Positions 15,416 to 23,070 of a DNA stretch of 38,173 nt are shown in pieces. The translations under genes were made by a program, and so were the position numbers. The stretch is taken from contig VGZZ01000026.1 in assembly GCA_016872285.1 (NCBI GenBank), forward strand, positions 1 to 38,173, written 5' to 3'. Position 1 is the stretch's first letter, and every line of letters starts with the position of its first letter. A model generated the notes under the pieces. That model was not told the DNA's origin and did not search any database. It saw only the letters and a program-made list of their open reading frames with translations. The stretch comes from SAR202 cluster bacterium (GTDB taxonomy: Bacteria; Chloroflexota; Dehalococcoidia; Lucifugimonadales; GCA-2712585).

Positions 15416-16714
15416 TTACGCTTCTTCGGGAGTCTTGCCTGCCATGGCGTCTTCCACGGGCGTGGTGACTATCCGATGTATCTTCTTTTTGAAGTCGCGG
15501 AGCATAAGGTCGCCGGCGGGGCCGTCGGGAACGGCGTTCTTCTTAAGCTGCTCCTTGAACTTCTCGAAGAGCACGTCCTCGGACTTGCCGTGGGGGATCT
15601 GGAAGAAGTCGCGGTCAAAGTGGGGCAGCTCGCCCGGGCCGTAGTAGCCCTTGCCTTCGATGTTGTAGCCTTCCAGCTCGTGGGTGCCCTTGCCCAGGAT
15701 CTGGCCGTTGGTCTCCACATAGTGCTTCATGACGGCTGGCATGCCGTACTTCTGGACGGGGCAGACCTTCATGCAGATGCCGCAGCCGGAGTAGCGGGCC
15801 ATAACGGGCCGGCAGTTTTCGTAGACCAGCTTGTGCTTCTGGACGCCCCTCCACCATACCTTGTCGCGCATGAGGGCTCGGCCGGGGCAGCGGTTGATGC
15901 ACACCTGGCACTGCTCGCAGAACTTATGGATGCCGTAGTCGATGGGCTGGTCGTAGGTGACAATGGCGTCGGTGGTAATGACCAGCAGGCGGGCGCGGGA
16001 GCCGAAGTGGGGGGAAAGGAGCTGGCCGTTGGCGCCAAGCTGGCCCAGGCCCGCCGAAACGAACATGGGGATGTAGGCCGCACTGTTGTCGTTGGGACTG
16101 TGGATTTGAGCGTGATAGCCCAGGCTGCGAATGTAGTCGGCCAGGAGGAGGGCTTTCTGACTCATGGCGCGGTAGGTGCCGAAGTGGGTGAACTCGGCGA
16201 AGCTGCCGGGTATGGCCTGGGTGCGCTCGTAGTCCTGCTCATAGGCTACACAGACGGCGTGTTCAAACCTGGCCCATTTCTTCTTATAGGCGAAGGTGTA
16301 GCGGCGGTCGTAGCGAGTGATGCCGACCTCGCCGAAGCCCAATTCGCGGGCCTTCAGCTTGATCTCCGCGGTTATGTCCTTGCCGGACACAGGCTCGACG
16401 GTAGGCTCGATGTCGCCGGAGGCGCGGGCGGCGTCCACCAGGGGCTTCACCATTCGCTCGTGCTCGTGGTGGGCCTCCTCCTCCTCGGGGTGGTAGACGG
16501 TCCACACCCAGTTGCGGTCGGCGGTGTGAGTGACCGCCTGGCTTTCGAGGGGATACTTGCGGGAGTAAAAATCGACGTCAATAGAGTTTTCGACGGCGCC
16601 TGGTGTCGTCGCCAGCTCCTCAGCTACCGGGATTTCAACGTCCGGGTCGCCGAGAACGCGGCCAGGCCTGCTGACCACATGGTGCACCTTTTTCCGGGTG
16701 ACCTTAGTGACCAT
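15416..16714 (-). CDS. Reductive dehalogenase-like / QueG-like corrinoid Fe-S protein, soluble form
   Basis: A 432-aa protein with a C-terminal bacterial-ferredoxin-type region: first cluster C266, C269, C272, C276 (FCEQCQVCINRCP), second cluster C311, C314, C318 (SGCGICMKVCP) with C301 as a likely remote ligand. The preceding part (residues about 112-255) has the B12-binding nitroreductase-like fold pattern shared by reductive dehalogenases and epoxyqueuosine reductase, including AGLGQLGANGQLLSPHFGSRARLLVITTD. There is no twin-arginine signal and no RdhB-like anchor gene beside it, so it is not a classical membrane respiratory RdhA. It is longer than QueG and lacks QueG's C-terminal repeats. 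Reductive removal of halogen or another corrinoid-dependent reduction is likely; substrate unknown. A good promoter lies just upstream. ATG start with GAGGAGGGG. Confidence 0.85.
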   Translation of the reverse strand: MVTKVTRKKVHHVVSRPGRVLGDPDVEIPVAEELATTPGAVENSIDVDFYSRKYPLESQAVTHTADRNWVWTVYHPEEEEAHHEHERMVKPLVDAARASGDIEPTVEPVSGKDITAEIKLKARELGFGEVGITRYDRRYTFAYKKKWARFEHAVCVAYEQDYERTQAIPGSFAEFTHFGTYRAMSQKALLLADYIRSLGYHAQIHSPNDNSAAYIPMFVSAGLGQLGANGQLLSPHFGSRARLLVITTDAIVTYDQPIDYGIHKFCEQCQVCINRCPGRALMRDKVWWRGVQKHKLVYENCRPVMARYSGCGICMKVCPVQKYGMPAVMKHYVETNGQILGKGTHELEGYNIEGKGYYGPGELPHFDRDFFQIPHGKSEDVLFEKFKEQLKKNAVPDGPAGDLMLRDFKKKIHRIVTTPVEDAMAGKTPEEA

Positions 16715-16744
16715 CGCCCCTCCTCAAGCTCCAAAATTGGCCTC

Positions 16745-16773
16745 AGAATACGCCCATGCTGCCAGGTTGTCAA
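16745..16773 (-). promoter_or_regulatory. Sigma70-type promoter for dehalogenase-like gene
   Basis: On the minus strand, TTGACA (16773-16768), 17-nt spacer, TATTCT (16750-16745). Transcription would start near 16738, giving a leader of about 24 nt before the ATG at 16714. Confidence 0.65.
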
Positions 16774-16816
16774 GAATCCATAGGACTATAAAAGGCTTAA
16801 TTGACGACTAACTTAC

Positions 16817-16872
16817 CGTCAGCGAAATAGTGTTGACAAATATAGACGGATTTCGCCGATATTCGGCTGACG
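16817..16872. repeat. Inverted repeat with right arm split by an 11-nt palindrome
   Basis: Left arm CGTCAGCGAAAT (16817-16828). Its exact complement, ATTTCGCTGACG, appears on the right as ATTTCG (16850-16855) plus CTGACG (16867-16872), with CCGATATTCGG (16856-16866) in between. The insert can itself pair CCGA with TCGG. The element lies between the promoter of the dehalogenase-like gene and the end of rmuC. Confidence 0.65.
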
Positions 16873-16874
16873 AT

Positions 16875-17930
16875 TTATGGTTCCCTATTTTCTAAGGGCG
16901 CGGCGGGAGGGAGACCTTGATTGGCTTGCGATGGGCTGGAGGCGGCCTGGAGGCTTATGAGGCTGGTCCGGACTTTGCTGAGATGCAGGGCCATATCGTC
17001 GCGGGAGTTGCTAAGGGACTTGATGGCCCTGGGCAGCCGGCCCTCCAACTCCTCTCGCACGGCTTCCAGGCTCTGCTGGCTGCATTGAAGGTAAGACTCC
17101 ATTTTCTGCAAGTCAACGCTCTGGGAGGTCTTGAGGATGGTGTGGAACACCAGCAGAAGATAAGGAAGGAACATACTGTAGCTGATAATGGCGACGTTCA
17201 TTTTGAGAGAATCGACCTGGATCTCGGCGCAGAGGTCGTAGGCCGCGTCCGGTATGGCGGCGACGCCGAAGCTCACGGTGAGGTTGGGGTCGACGTATTT
17301 TTTCACCTCGCGGGCCTTGGCGATGACGGCGCGCTGGATGTCCGACTTGAGCTTTTGCCGCTCGGCCATGTCCTGGCTGGCCACGAACTGCTCGATGAGG
17401 TTGGTGGCGGGCCATTTGCTGTCGACGGGGAGGATGTGGCCGTTGGGCAGCCGCAGGCCGAATTCGACAGCCTTGTTGCCGACGCGATAGTCCCGCACCT
17501 GCCATTCCGGCGGCAGCTTGGCGAAGACGGCATCCAGGATGTTTTCGCCGGCGCTGCCTTTGGACTGGGTGCCGGCGATGATGGACTCCAGGCGGCGGAT
17601 GGATTCAGCGGTCTGCTGCTCTTGCTGCTGGCGCGCCCTGGCGTTGGCCTGGAGCTCCGTTAGGTCCGTCTTGGCTTTGGACAACTCCTGGCGGATGGCC
17701 TCGGCGGTGCCGGAGAGGCCTTGATTGGCCTGCCGCTGGTACTGCTCCACGCCGGACAGCCGCTCCGTGAGGCCCCGCAGCTCAGTTTGAATCCATGCCA
17801 GGGACTGAGTCAACTGAAGCAGTGACGTGTTGTCAGTGGAGGGCGGTGACTGCCTGCCCCTGGACGCCACAGCGAAGGCGATGGCCCCCACGGCGATGGC
17901 CCCCAGGGCCACCATCAGGACTATTTCCAT
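16875..17930 (-). CDS. rmuC: RmuC family DNA recombination protein
   Basis: A 351-aa protein: one N-terminal membrane segment (residues 1-25), a long coiled coil (about 35-125, many Gln/Glu/Arg), then the RmuC nuclease-like core with GSAGENILDAVFAKLPPEW, VEFGLRLPNGHILPVDSKWP and YVDPNLTVSFGVAAIPDAAYDLC. In E. coli RmuC limits short-inversion rearrangements, and the core is related to PD-(D/E)XK nucleases; VDSKWP supplies the D-x-K part. The length is shorter than E. coli RmuC (about 475 aa) but usual for many phyla. ATG start with GGGAGC. Its neighbours give no functional link. Confidence 0.9.
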   Translation of the reverse strand: MEIVLMVALGAIAVGAIAFAVASRGRQSPPSTDNTSLLQLTQSLAWIQTELRGLTERLSGVEQYQRQANQGLSGTAEAIRQELSKAKTDLTELQANARARQQQEQQTAESIRRLESIIAGTQSKGSAGENILDAVFAKLPPEWQVRDYRVGNKAVEFGLRLPNGHILPVDSKWPATNLIEQFVASQDMAERQKLKSDIQRAVIAKAREVKKYVDPNLTVSFGVAAIPDAAYDLCAEIQVDSLKMNVAIISYSMFLPYLLLVFHTILKTSQSVDLQKMESYLQCSQQSLEAVREELEGRLPRAIKSLSNSRDDMALHLSKVRTSLISLQAASSPSQANQGLPPAAPLENREP

Positions 17931-17966
17931 CTGCCAGCTCCCGGCGGGCGTTATACAGGCTAGGGG

Positions 17967-18824
17967 TTAGGCTTTTCGAGCGAACTTCTGGTAACGCGCG
18001 CCCTTATTGACCTCGCCTACATATATATCACCCTTGGAGTCCAGGGCGATACCGTGGGGAGCGATGAATTTGCCGGGTTCCTGGCTCTTCTCGCCGCCCC
18101 ACTTGGCCAGCACGTCGCCGTTCCAGGTGAGGACGGTGACAAAGTCGCCCAGGTCGGGCACGTAGAGGTTGCCGCCGGTGTCCACTACTACGTCGGTGGG
18201 GCGATGGAGATTTCCCCACTCCTTTACGTAAGTGCCATGGTCATCAAAGCATTGGATTCGATTGTTTTCGCGGTCGGCTACATAGACGCGGTCCTGGTTG
18301 TCCACAAAGATGCCGTGGGGCAACCGAAAGCGGCTGGGGCTGTCGCCCTTGCTGCCCCAGGAGTATTCGTAAGCGCCGTCGGAGGTGTAGTGATGGACAC
18401 GGGCGTTGCCGTAACCGTCGGAGATATAAAGGCTGCCGGCGGAAGCGAAGGCCACGCCGGTGGGGCGGTTGAAGGGGCGGCCTTCTTCGATGGAGCCGTG
18501 CTTGCCGCGAGTGCCGATGGTCAGCAGCAGCTTGCCCTCGGGGCTGAGCTTGACGATGCAATGGGCGTCGCGGTCAGCGACCCAGATGGCCCCGTCGTCT
18601 GCGATGCGCACGCCGTGGGGGTCCTGGAGGATGCCTTCGCCCAGGCCGGTAATAAACTTTCCGTCGCGTTCGAAGACCAGGATGGGCGGCGTGCCGCGGT
18701 TGAGGATATAGACGCGGTCCTGTTTATCCACGGCCATGTGTGGGACCTGGCCCAGCGTAACGCTCTTGGGCAGCTTGCCCCAGCCCTTCACCAACTCGAA
18801 CCGCATTTTTGTGGTCGTAGCCAT
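17967..18824 (-). CDS. NHL-repeat beta-propeller protein, paralogue of the 10069 gene
   Basis: A 285-aa NHL propeller starting MATTTKMRFELVKGW. The ATG at 18824 has GGGAGG four bases upstream, so I prefer it to an in-frame codon 90 bp further out. Blades: GVRIADDGAIWVADRDAHCIVKLSPEGKL, GVAFASAGSLYISDGYGNARVHHYTSDG, GIFVDNQDRVYVADRENNRIQCFDDHG, GIALDSKGDIYVGEVN. The blade order and motifs (GYGNARVH, ADRENxR) match the protein at 10069-11034, so the two are paralogues. No export signal. Function not known; such propellers bind proteins, peptides or small ligands. Confidence 0.87.
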   Translation of the reverse strand: MATTTKMRFELVKGWGKLPKSVTLGQVPHMAVDKQDRVYILNRGTPPILVFERDGKFITGLGEGILQDPHGVRIADDGAIWVADRDAHCIVKLSPEGKLLLTIGTRGKHGSIEEGRPFNRPTGVAFASAGSLYISDGYGNARVHHYTSDGAYEYSWGSKGDSPSRFRLPHGIFVDNQDRVYVADRENNRIQCFDDHGTYVKEWGNLHRPTDVVVDTGGNLYVPDLGDFVTVLTWNGDVLAKWGGEKSQEPGKFIAPHGIALDSKGDIYVGEVNKGARYQKFARKA

Positions 18825-18922
18825 GGCCCCTCCCATCAAAAAGTAAAAGTTAGCCTTTATTATCCACCCGAAAGCAAGCGGGCGCCCCTGAATGCCAGGG
18901 AAGGCGTTGGTCATAATATCGG

Positions 18923-18980
18923 TATCGTAGCGCTAGGGTTTCACCCCTCATCCTACGCCTTCTCCCACAGGGGGAGAAGG
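18923..18980. repeat. Interspersed palindromic repeat family A, copy 3 (5' truncated)
   Basis: Lacks the GGCATTGATAAAG start but has ATCGTAGCGCTAGGGTTTC, CCTCATCCTACG and the hairpin CTTCTCCC...GGGGAGAAGG. It lies in the 265-nt gap upstream of the NHL gene at 17967; the remainder of the gap shows no gene. Confidence 0.65.
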
Positions 18981-19089
18981 GATTTTCTCGGTGGGCGTCG
19001 ATCCTTGTGTTAGCCTCAATCCTCAACCATCACTAGGCTTAACGGAGGAGAAGGGATTTTAGTGAAGGCTGACACATATCCCCGCATCC

Positions 19090-20094
19090 CTACAGGTTGA
19101 ACTGCGGGTCCGTCCAGTTCTCTTCCTTTTGATAGACCTGGATTCGCATGCGCTGATTTTCCACCACCAGCACCTGTCCCTTGTCGGTGACGGCGATGGC
19201 GGTGGGCCGGTTGAAGCGCCACTCCTGCTGGACGTTTTTCACCAGCAGCCGCGCCCGCTTGTAGTCCGGGTTGGCGTCTATGGACTGCTGCGCCCACTTG
19301 GACAGCTTCTCGGCGTCGCCGATGAAGGTGGTGAGGTGGGCGCCGGTGGAATCGAAGACTTCGACGGTGTTCTTCCACCAGTTGGCGACGTAAATATCGC
19401 CGTCCTTGTCCACGGTGACGTCAGATGGGAATTTGAGATCGCCCTTGCCTTCGCCAGGGGCGCCGATGGTGGCGAGGTGTTTGCCGTCGGCGGTGAATTT
19501 TTGGATGCGGTGGTTATGCCAGTCGGCGACGTAAACGTCGCCCTTGGCGTCGATGTCGATGCCCCAGGGCCGGTTGAACTGGCCTTCCGACTGCCCCTCG
19601 GATCCCCACGCCTGAAGGGACTTCCCCTCCTTAGTGAACTTTTGCACTCGATGGTTAAGATTCTCGGTGACGAGGAGGTTGTCGTCGGCGTCAAAGACCA
19701 GGCCGGTGGGGCCGTTTAACTGGCCTTTCTTGCTGCCATAAGTGCCCCACTTGCCCAAGAACTTGCCGCCCTTATCGAAGATGCTGATACGCTGCAACCA
19801 CTCGTCGGCGACGTAAACGTTGCCCTGCCTGTCGATGGCGCAGGCGGTGGGCCAGATGAACTGACCGTCGCCCTGGCCGTAGCTGCCAAACTCGCCGATG
19901 AACTCCTCATCGATGGTCTGGATGCTGACGCGCTGGCAGGGCATGTACTCGTCGCCGCGGCTGACCACATATATGTGGCCGTTGGGCGCCAGGGCAATGT
20001 CCATGGGGTGCCGGAACCCGGGGCCGGACGATGCGTTGCGGCCCAGGGTGTGGCTGTAGTTGAAAACTCGGCCTTTGACCATTACTGTTTGCAT
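19090..20094 (-). CDS. NHL-repeat beta-propeller protein of DUF1800-NHL module 1
   Basis: A 334-aa propeller starting MQTVMVKGRVFNYSHTLGRN. Blades include ACAIDRQGNVYVADEWLQRISIFDKGGKFLGKWG, GLVFDADDNLLVTENLNHRVQKFTKEGKSLQAWG, GIDIDAKGDVYVADWHNHRIQKFTADGKHLATIG and DVTVDKDGDIYVANWWKNTVEVFDSTG. It ends in WTDPQFNL. The protein at 21853-22857 has the same length and aligns throughout, so the two are duplicates. No signal peptide. ATG start with AGGAG seven bases upstream. A DUF1800 gene lies upstream on the same strand, separated by a family B repeat. Confidence 0.9.
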   Translation of the reverse strand: MQTVMVKGRVFNYSHTLGRNASSGPGFRHPMDIALAPNGHIYVVSRGDEYMPCQRVSIQTIDEEFIGEFGSYGQGDGQFIWPTACAIDRQGNVYVADEWLQRISIFDKGGKFLGKWGTYGSKKGQLNGPTGLVFDADDNLLVTENLNHRVQKFTKEGKSLQAWGSEGQSEGQFNRPWGIDIDAKGDVYVADWHNHRIQKFTADGKHLATIGAPGEGKGDLKFPSDVTVDKDGDIYVANWWKNTVEVFDSTGAHLTTFIGDAEKLSKWAQQSIDANPDYKRARLLVKNVQQEWRFNRPTAIAVTDKGQVLVVENQRMRIQVYQKEENWTDPQFNL

Positions 20095-20138
20095 ATTTCT
20101 ACTCCTAATGTGTCAATCCGCTTTGGGACGTCTTTCTA

Positions 20139-20229
20139 TTCGGGATACCATCCCCTGACCCCTTTCCCGACTGCATCGGGACTGAGTACAGCCTGCTGGA
20201 AGGGGAAGGGGGAGAACCAGATAGAGCCT
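20139..20229. repeat. Interspersed palindromic repeat family B, copy 2, with 27-nt insert
   Basis: Same outline as 9233-9361 (TTCGGGATACCATCCCCTGA ... GGAAGGGGAA ... GGGAGAACCAGAT), but the first hairpin is split after CCCCTT by 27 nt (20165-20191) that contain CCCGA-CTGCA-TCGGG and CTGAGTACAG. Confidence 0.75.
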
Positions 20230-20260
20230 CCACCCTCCCCCAGGGGAAGCCAGAATGCCA

Positions 20261-21679
20261 TTAGCCGAACTGGTACTCGCGGGCGGCGGCGATGAGCTGG
20301 AGGACTTCCTTGACGCGGGTGGCGAAGGCTTCCCGCTCTTTCTCGGTCTTGCCGCGCTTGATGGGGCCGCCGGCCTTGAGGTGCTGGATAAGTTCAGACC
20401 GGGTGCCTTCTTCCAATCGGACGATGCCGAGGAGGTACAGGCAGCTTTCCAATAGCTCCTCGGGCGTGAGGGTATCCTTTGTGGCTAGCCTATCGATGAT
20501 GGTCCTGACGCCGGGGAGGCTGGTGTCGCCCAGGCGGTCGGCGACGAAGTTGATGCGGCGCACCAGGGACCCGCTGTCGATCCACTCCTGGCCGGTGTGC
20601 CACCCTTCGACGCTGGGCGGGTCCAGCAGCGACTGGCCCATATACCCCGGTTCCACGGCGATGCTCATGACATCGGGTTTGGGGTTGCGGTAGTCGCCGA
20701 CCAGACGCATGGTGCTGGTAACAAGCTCGATGGGGCTTTTGACCTTGGCGTACCAGGCCTTCTCGTCTTTGAAGAAGTCCGAGTTGAAGAGGACTCTAAG
20801 GGCTTGCTTAATGTCCCAGTTGGACTCTAGGAGGGTGGAGGCGAGAATGTTGATCGCCACCGAGTCTTTCGGGGGGATATCCAGCCACGACGGCACCTGG
20901 ACTTCATCGGCGACGAAGAAGTTGTACATGTGACGCGCCACGAATCGCGCCGTGGCGGGCTGCTTGCAGATGATGTCGATAATGTCATCGCCGTTAAAGC
21001 GGCCCTTGTGGCCCAGGAAGGTCTTTTCGCCGTCGTCATGGTCCTCGGGCCGGTACTCGAACTCCCAGACAAACCGTGCGTAGGGGTTGCGGGGGAAGCT
21101 GGGGGCGATGGTCCAGCCGGTGAAGGCGCGGGAGGCCTCCTTCACATCCTTCTCGGTGTAGTTGCCCTGGCCCATGGAGAACAACTCCAACAGTTCCCTA
21201 CCCCAGTTCTCGTTAGGGGCGTCCTTGTGGTTCTGGTTGTTGTCCAGCCAGAAGATCATGGCCGGATTTTTGGAGACTTCCGTCAGCAGGGTTTTGTAAT
21301 TGCTGAGGCCGAATTTTCGGAACAGGGCCATCTGCGCCAGCATCTGAACGCAGTGGTCCAGCTTGGAGGCGCCGGTGGCGAAGACGTGGTGCCAGAAGAG
21401 CACCATCTTCTCTTCCAGAGGCCGGGGCGTGTTGATAAGCCGGTACATCCAGTGGCTCTGGCTGTTATAGGGCACGCCGCCGCCGATTTCAAAGCAAGGC
21501 TCGTGGCGGTACATGACGGCTTCGTCGATGGGCGGGATGCCGTGGGCCTCGGGATCAAGAAGCTCCTCCACGGTGGCTTCGTAGCCTTTCTTAGCTCGGG
21601 CCTCGATCTCTTCAATGGTGCCGCCGAAACCGGCGCGTCGCATTAGGTGAGCCATAAGCGCAACATTCTTGTCGGCCAT
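20261..21679 (-). CDS. DUF1800 family protein of module 1
   Basis: A 472-aa protein with the DUF1800 hallmarks: ALMAHLMRRAGFGGTIEEIEA at the start, FWHHVFATG, MIFWLDNNQNHKDAPNENWGRELLELFSMGQGNYTEKDVKEASRAFTGWTI, FLGHKGRFNGDDIIDIICKQPATARFVARHMYNFFVADE, and LLDPPSVEGWHTGQEWID. DUF1800 proteins are usually exported and paired with DUF1501; this one has no signal peptide and is paired with an NHL gene instead. Function unknown. The 23071 gene is a close duplicate of the same length. ATG start with AAAGGAG. Confidence 0.93.
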   Translation of the reverse strand: MADKNVALMAHLMRRAGFGGTIEEIEARAKKGYEATVEELLDPEAHGIPPIDEAVMYRHEPCFEIGGGVPYNSQSHWMYRLINTPRPLEEKMVLFWHHVFATGASKLDHCVQMLAQMALFRKFGLSNYKTLLTEVSKNPAMIFWLDNNQNHKDAPNENWGRELLELFSMGQGNYTEKDVKEASRAFTGWTIAPSFPRNPYARFVWEFEYRPEDHDDGEKTFLGHKGRFNGDDIIDIICKQPATARFVARHMYNFFVADEVQVPSWLDIPPKDSVAINILASTLLESNWDIKQALRVLFNSDFFKDEKAWYAKVKSPIELVTSTMRLVGDYRNPKPDVMSIAVEPGYMGQSLLDPPSVEGWHTGQEWIDSGSLVRRINFVADRLGDTSLPGVRTIIDRLATKDTLTPEELLESCLYLLGIVRLEEGTRSELIQHLKAGGPIKRGKTEKEREAFATRVKEVLQLIAAAREYQFG

Positions 21680-21852
21680 GTCTGACTCCTTTTCCTCTTC
21701 AGTTAGCTCTTACCAGCGCCGCATGTTATGTAACGGGCTGGTGAATGATGGGATTATAGGAAGGGAGATGGATGGGGTCAAGGAGACAGGCGTAAGACAG
21801 CCGCCACGTTGGCAGCAGGCTAAAGAAGGCGAAGCCAGATGCGGCCGGGAGG

Positions 21853-22857
21853 CTAGAGGTTAAACTGGATGGACGTCCAGTTGGACTCTTTCTTGTACAC
21901 CTGTATACGGCACCGCAGCGTGTCGGCGACCAGGACGTGGCCCTGGTCGTCAACTAGGACGGCCTGGGGACGATAGAAGCGGTACTCAGGCTCCAGGCTG
22001 CGGACCCGCATCCGGGCCTTCTGAATGTCCGGGCTGGCGTTGACGATGACCTGCGCCCACTTGGACAGCCGCTCCGAGTTGCCGACGAAGCTGGCGAGGG
22101 GCCCACCATAGCTGTCGAAGACCTCCAGCTTGCTGTTCCACCAATCGACTACGTAGATGTCGCCGTCCTTGTCCACGGCCACGTCGGTGGGGTGGTTGAG
22201 GAGGCCGGGGCCTTGGCCGGGGGCGCCGATGACGGCCAGGGGCTTACCCTCGGCGTCGAACTTCTGGATGCGATGGTTCTTCCAGTCGGCGACGTAAACG
22301 TCGCCCCTGGAGTCCACGGTGACGCCCCAGGGCCGATTGAACTGGCCCTGGCCGGCGCCCTGGCTGCCCCAATGGCGGAGGGGCTTGCCTTCGGCGGTGA
22401 ACACCTGGACTCGGTGGGTGTGCTCCTCGGTGACGTAGAGGTTGTCGTGGGCGTCGAAGGCCAGGCCGGAGGGGCCTTGAAGCTGGCCGGGTTTTACGCC
22501 GGGCTTGCCCCAGTGGCCCAACGACTTGCCGTCCCTGTCAAAGATGTTGATACGGTTCAGCCACTCGTCGGCCACATAGACGTTGCCGCGGCTGTCGATG
22601 GCCAGGGCGGAAGGCCACATGAACTGGCCCTTCTCCTCGCCGATGCAGCCGATGTCGGTGATGAACTCCTCGTCCATCGTTAGGACGGAGACGCGCTGGG
22701 AGTTGGTGTACTCGTCGCCGCGATTGAGGACGTAGAGGCGGCGTTCCGAGCCCAAGGCGAGGTCGATGGGGTAGCGAAAGCCGGTACCGGCCTCGCCGTT
22801 GCGGCCGATGGTGTAGTCATAGTTATAGATGCGGCCTTTGGTGATTATAGTTTGCAT
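21853..22857 (-). CDS. NHL-repeat beta-propeller protein of DUF1800-NHL module 2
   Basis: A 334-aa duplicate of the 19090 protein. It starts MQTIITKGRIYNYDYTIGRN and ends WTSIQFNL, with blades ALAIDSRGNVYVADEWLNRINIFDRDGKSLGHWG, GLAFDAHDNLYVTEEHTHRVQVFTAEGKPLRHWG, GVTVDSRGDVYVADWKNHRIQKFDAEGKPLAVIG and DVAVDKDGDIYVVDWWNSKLEVFDSYG. The length is identical to module 1 with no gaps seen in the blade segments. ATG start with AGGTG six bases upstream. No signal peptide. Confidence 0.9.
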   Translation of the reverse strand: MQTIITKGRIYNYDYTIGRNGEAGTGFRYPIDLALGSERRLYVLNRGDEYTNSQRVSVLTMDEEFITDIGCIGEEKGQFMWPSALAIDSRGNVYVADEWLNRINIFDRDGKSLGHWGKPGVKPGQLQGPSGLAFDAHDNLYVTEEHTHRVQVFTAEGKPLRHWGSQGAGQGQFNRPWGVTVDSRGDVYVADWKNHRIQKFDAEGKPLAVIGAPGQGPGLLNHPTDVAVDKDGDIYVVDWWNSKLEVFDSYGGPLASFVGNSERLSKWAQVIVNASPDIQKARMRVRSLEPEYRFYRPQAVLVDDQGHVLVADTLRCRIQVYKKESNWTSIQFNL

Positions 22858-22899
22858 TTTTTACACCTAATCTGTCATTTCACTACAGGACGTTTGTCT

Positions 22900-23037
22900 T
22901 AGCGGTACACCATCCCCTGACCCCTTTCCCGACTGCATCGGGACTGAGTACAGCCTGCTGGAAGGGGAAGAGAAAGATTGCACCAATCCCCCTCTATCTT
23001 CCCCTTTCCTCACGAGGAAAAGGGGGAGTACCAGACG
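22900..23037. repeat. Interspersed palindromic repeat family B, copy 3, with 27-nt insert
   Basis: The same 27-nt insert as copy 2 (22927-22953), followed by a second hairpin CCCCTTTCCT-CACG-AGGAAAAGGGG near 23000-23026 and the tail GGGGGAGTACCAGA. It has the same place between DUF1800 and NHL genes as copy 2, so it was probably duplicated with the module. Confidence 0.75.
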
Positions 23038-23070
23038 AGACTTCCAAACTTCTCCCTTGGGGAAATGTAA

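Noticed and set aside
15410-16783. Plus-strand open frame of 457 codons opposite the dehalogenase-like gene
   Set aside because: Antisense shadow; the minus strand has Fe-S motifs, a ribosome site, a promoter and a terminator.
16833-16861. Plus-strand TTGACA inside the split inverted repeat as a promoter
   Set aside because: It has no good -10 box at 16-18 bp and no plus-strand gene follows; the minus-strand promoter at 16745-16773 is better.
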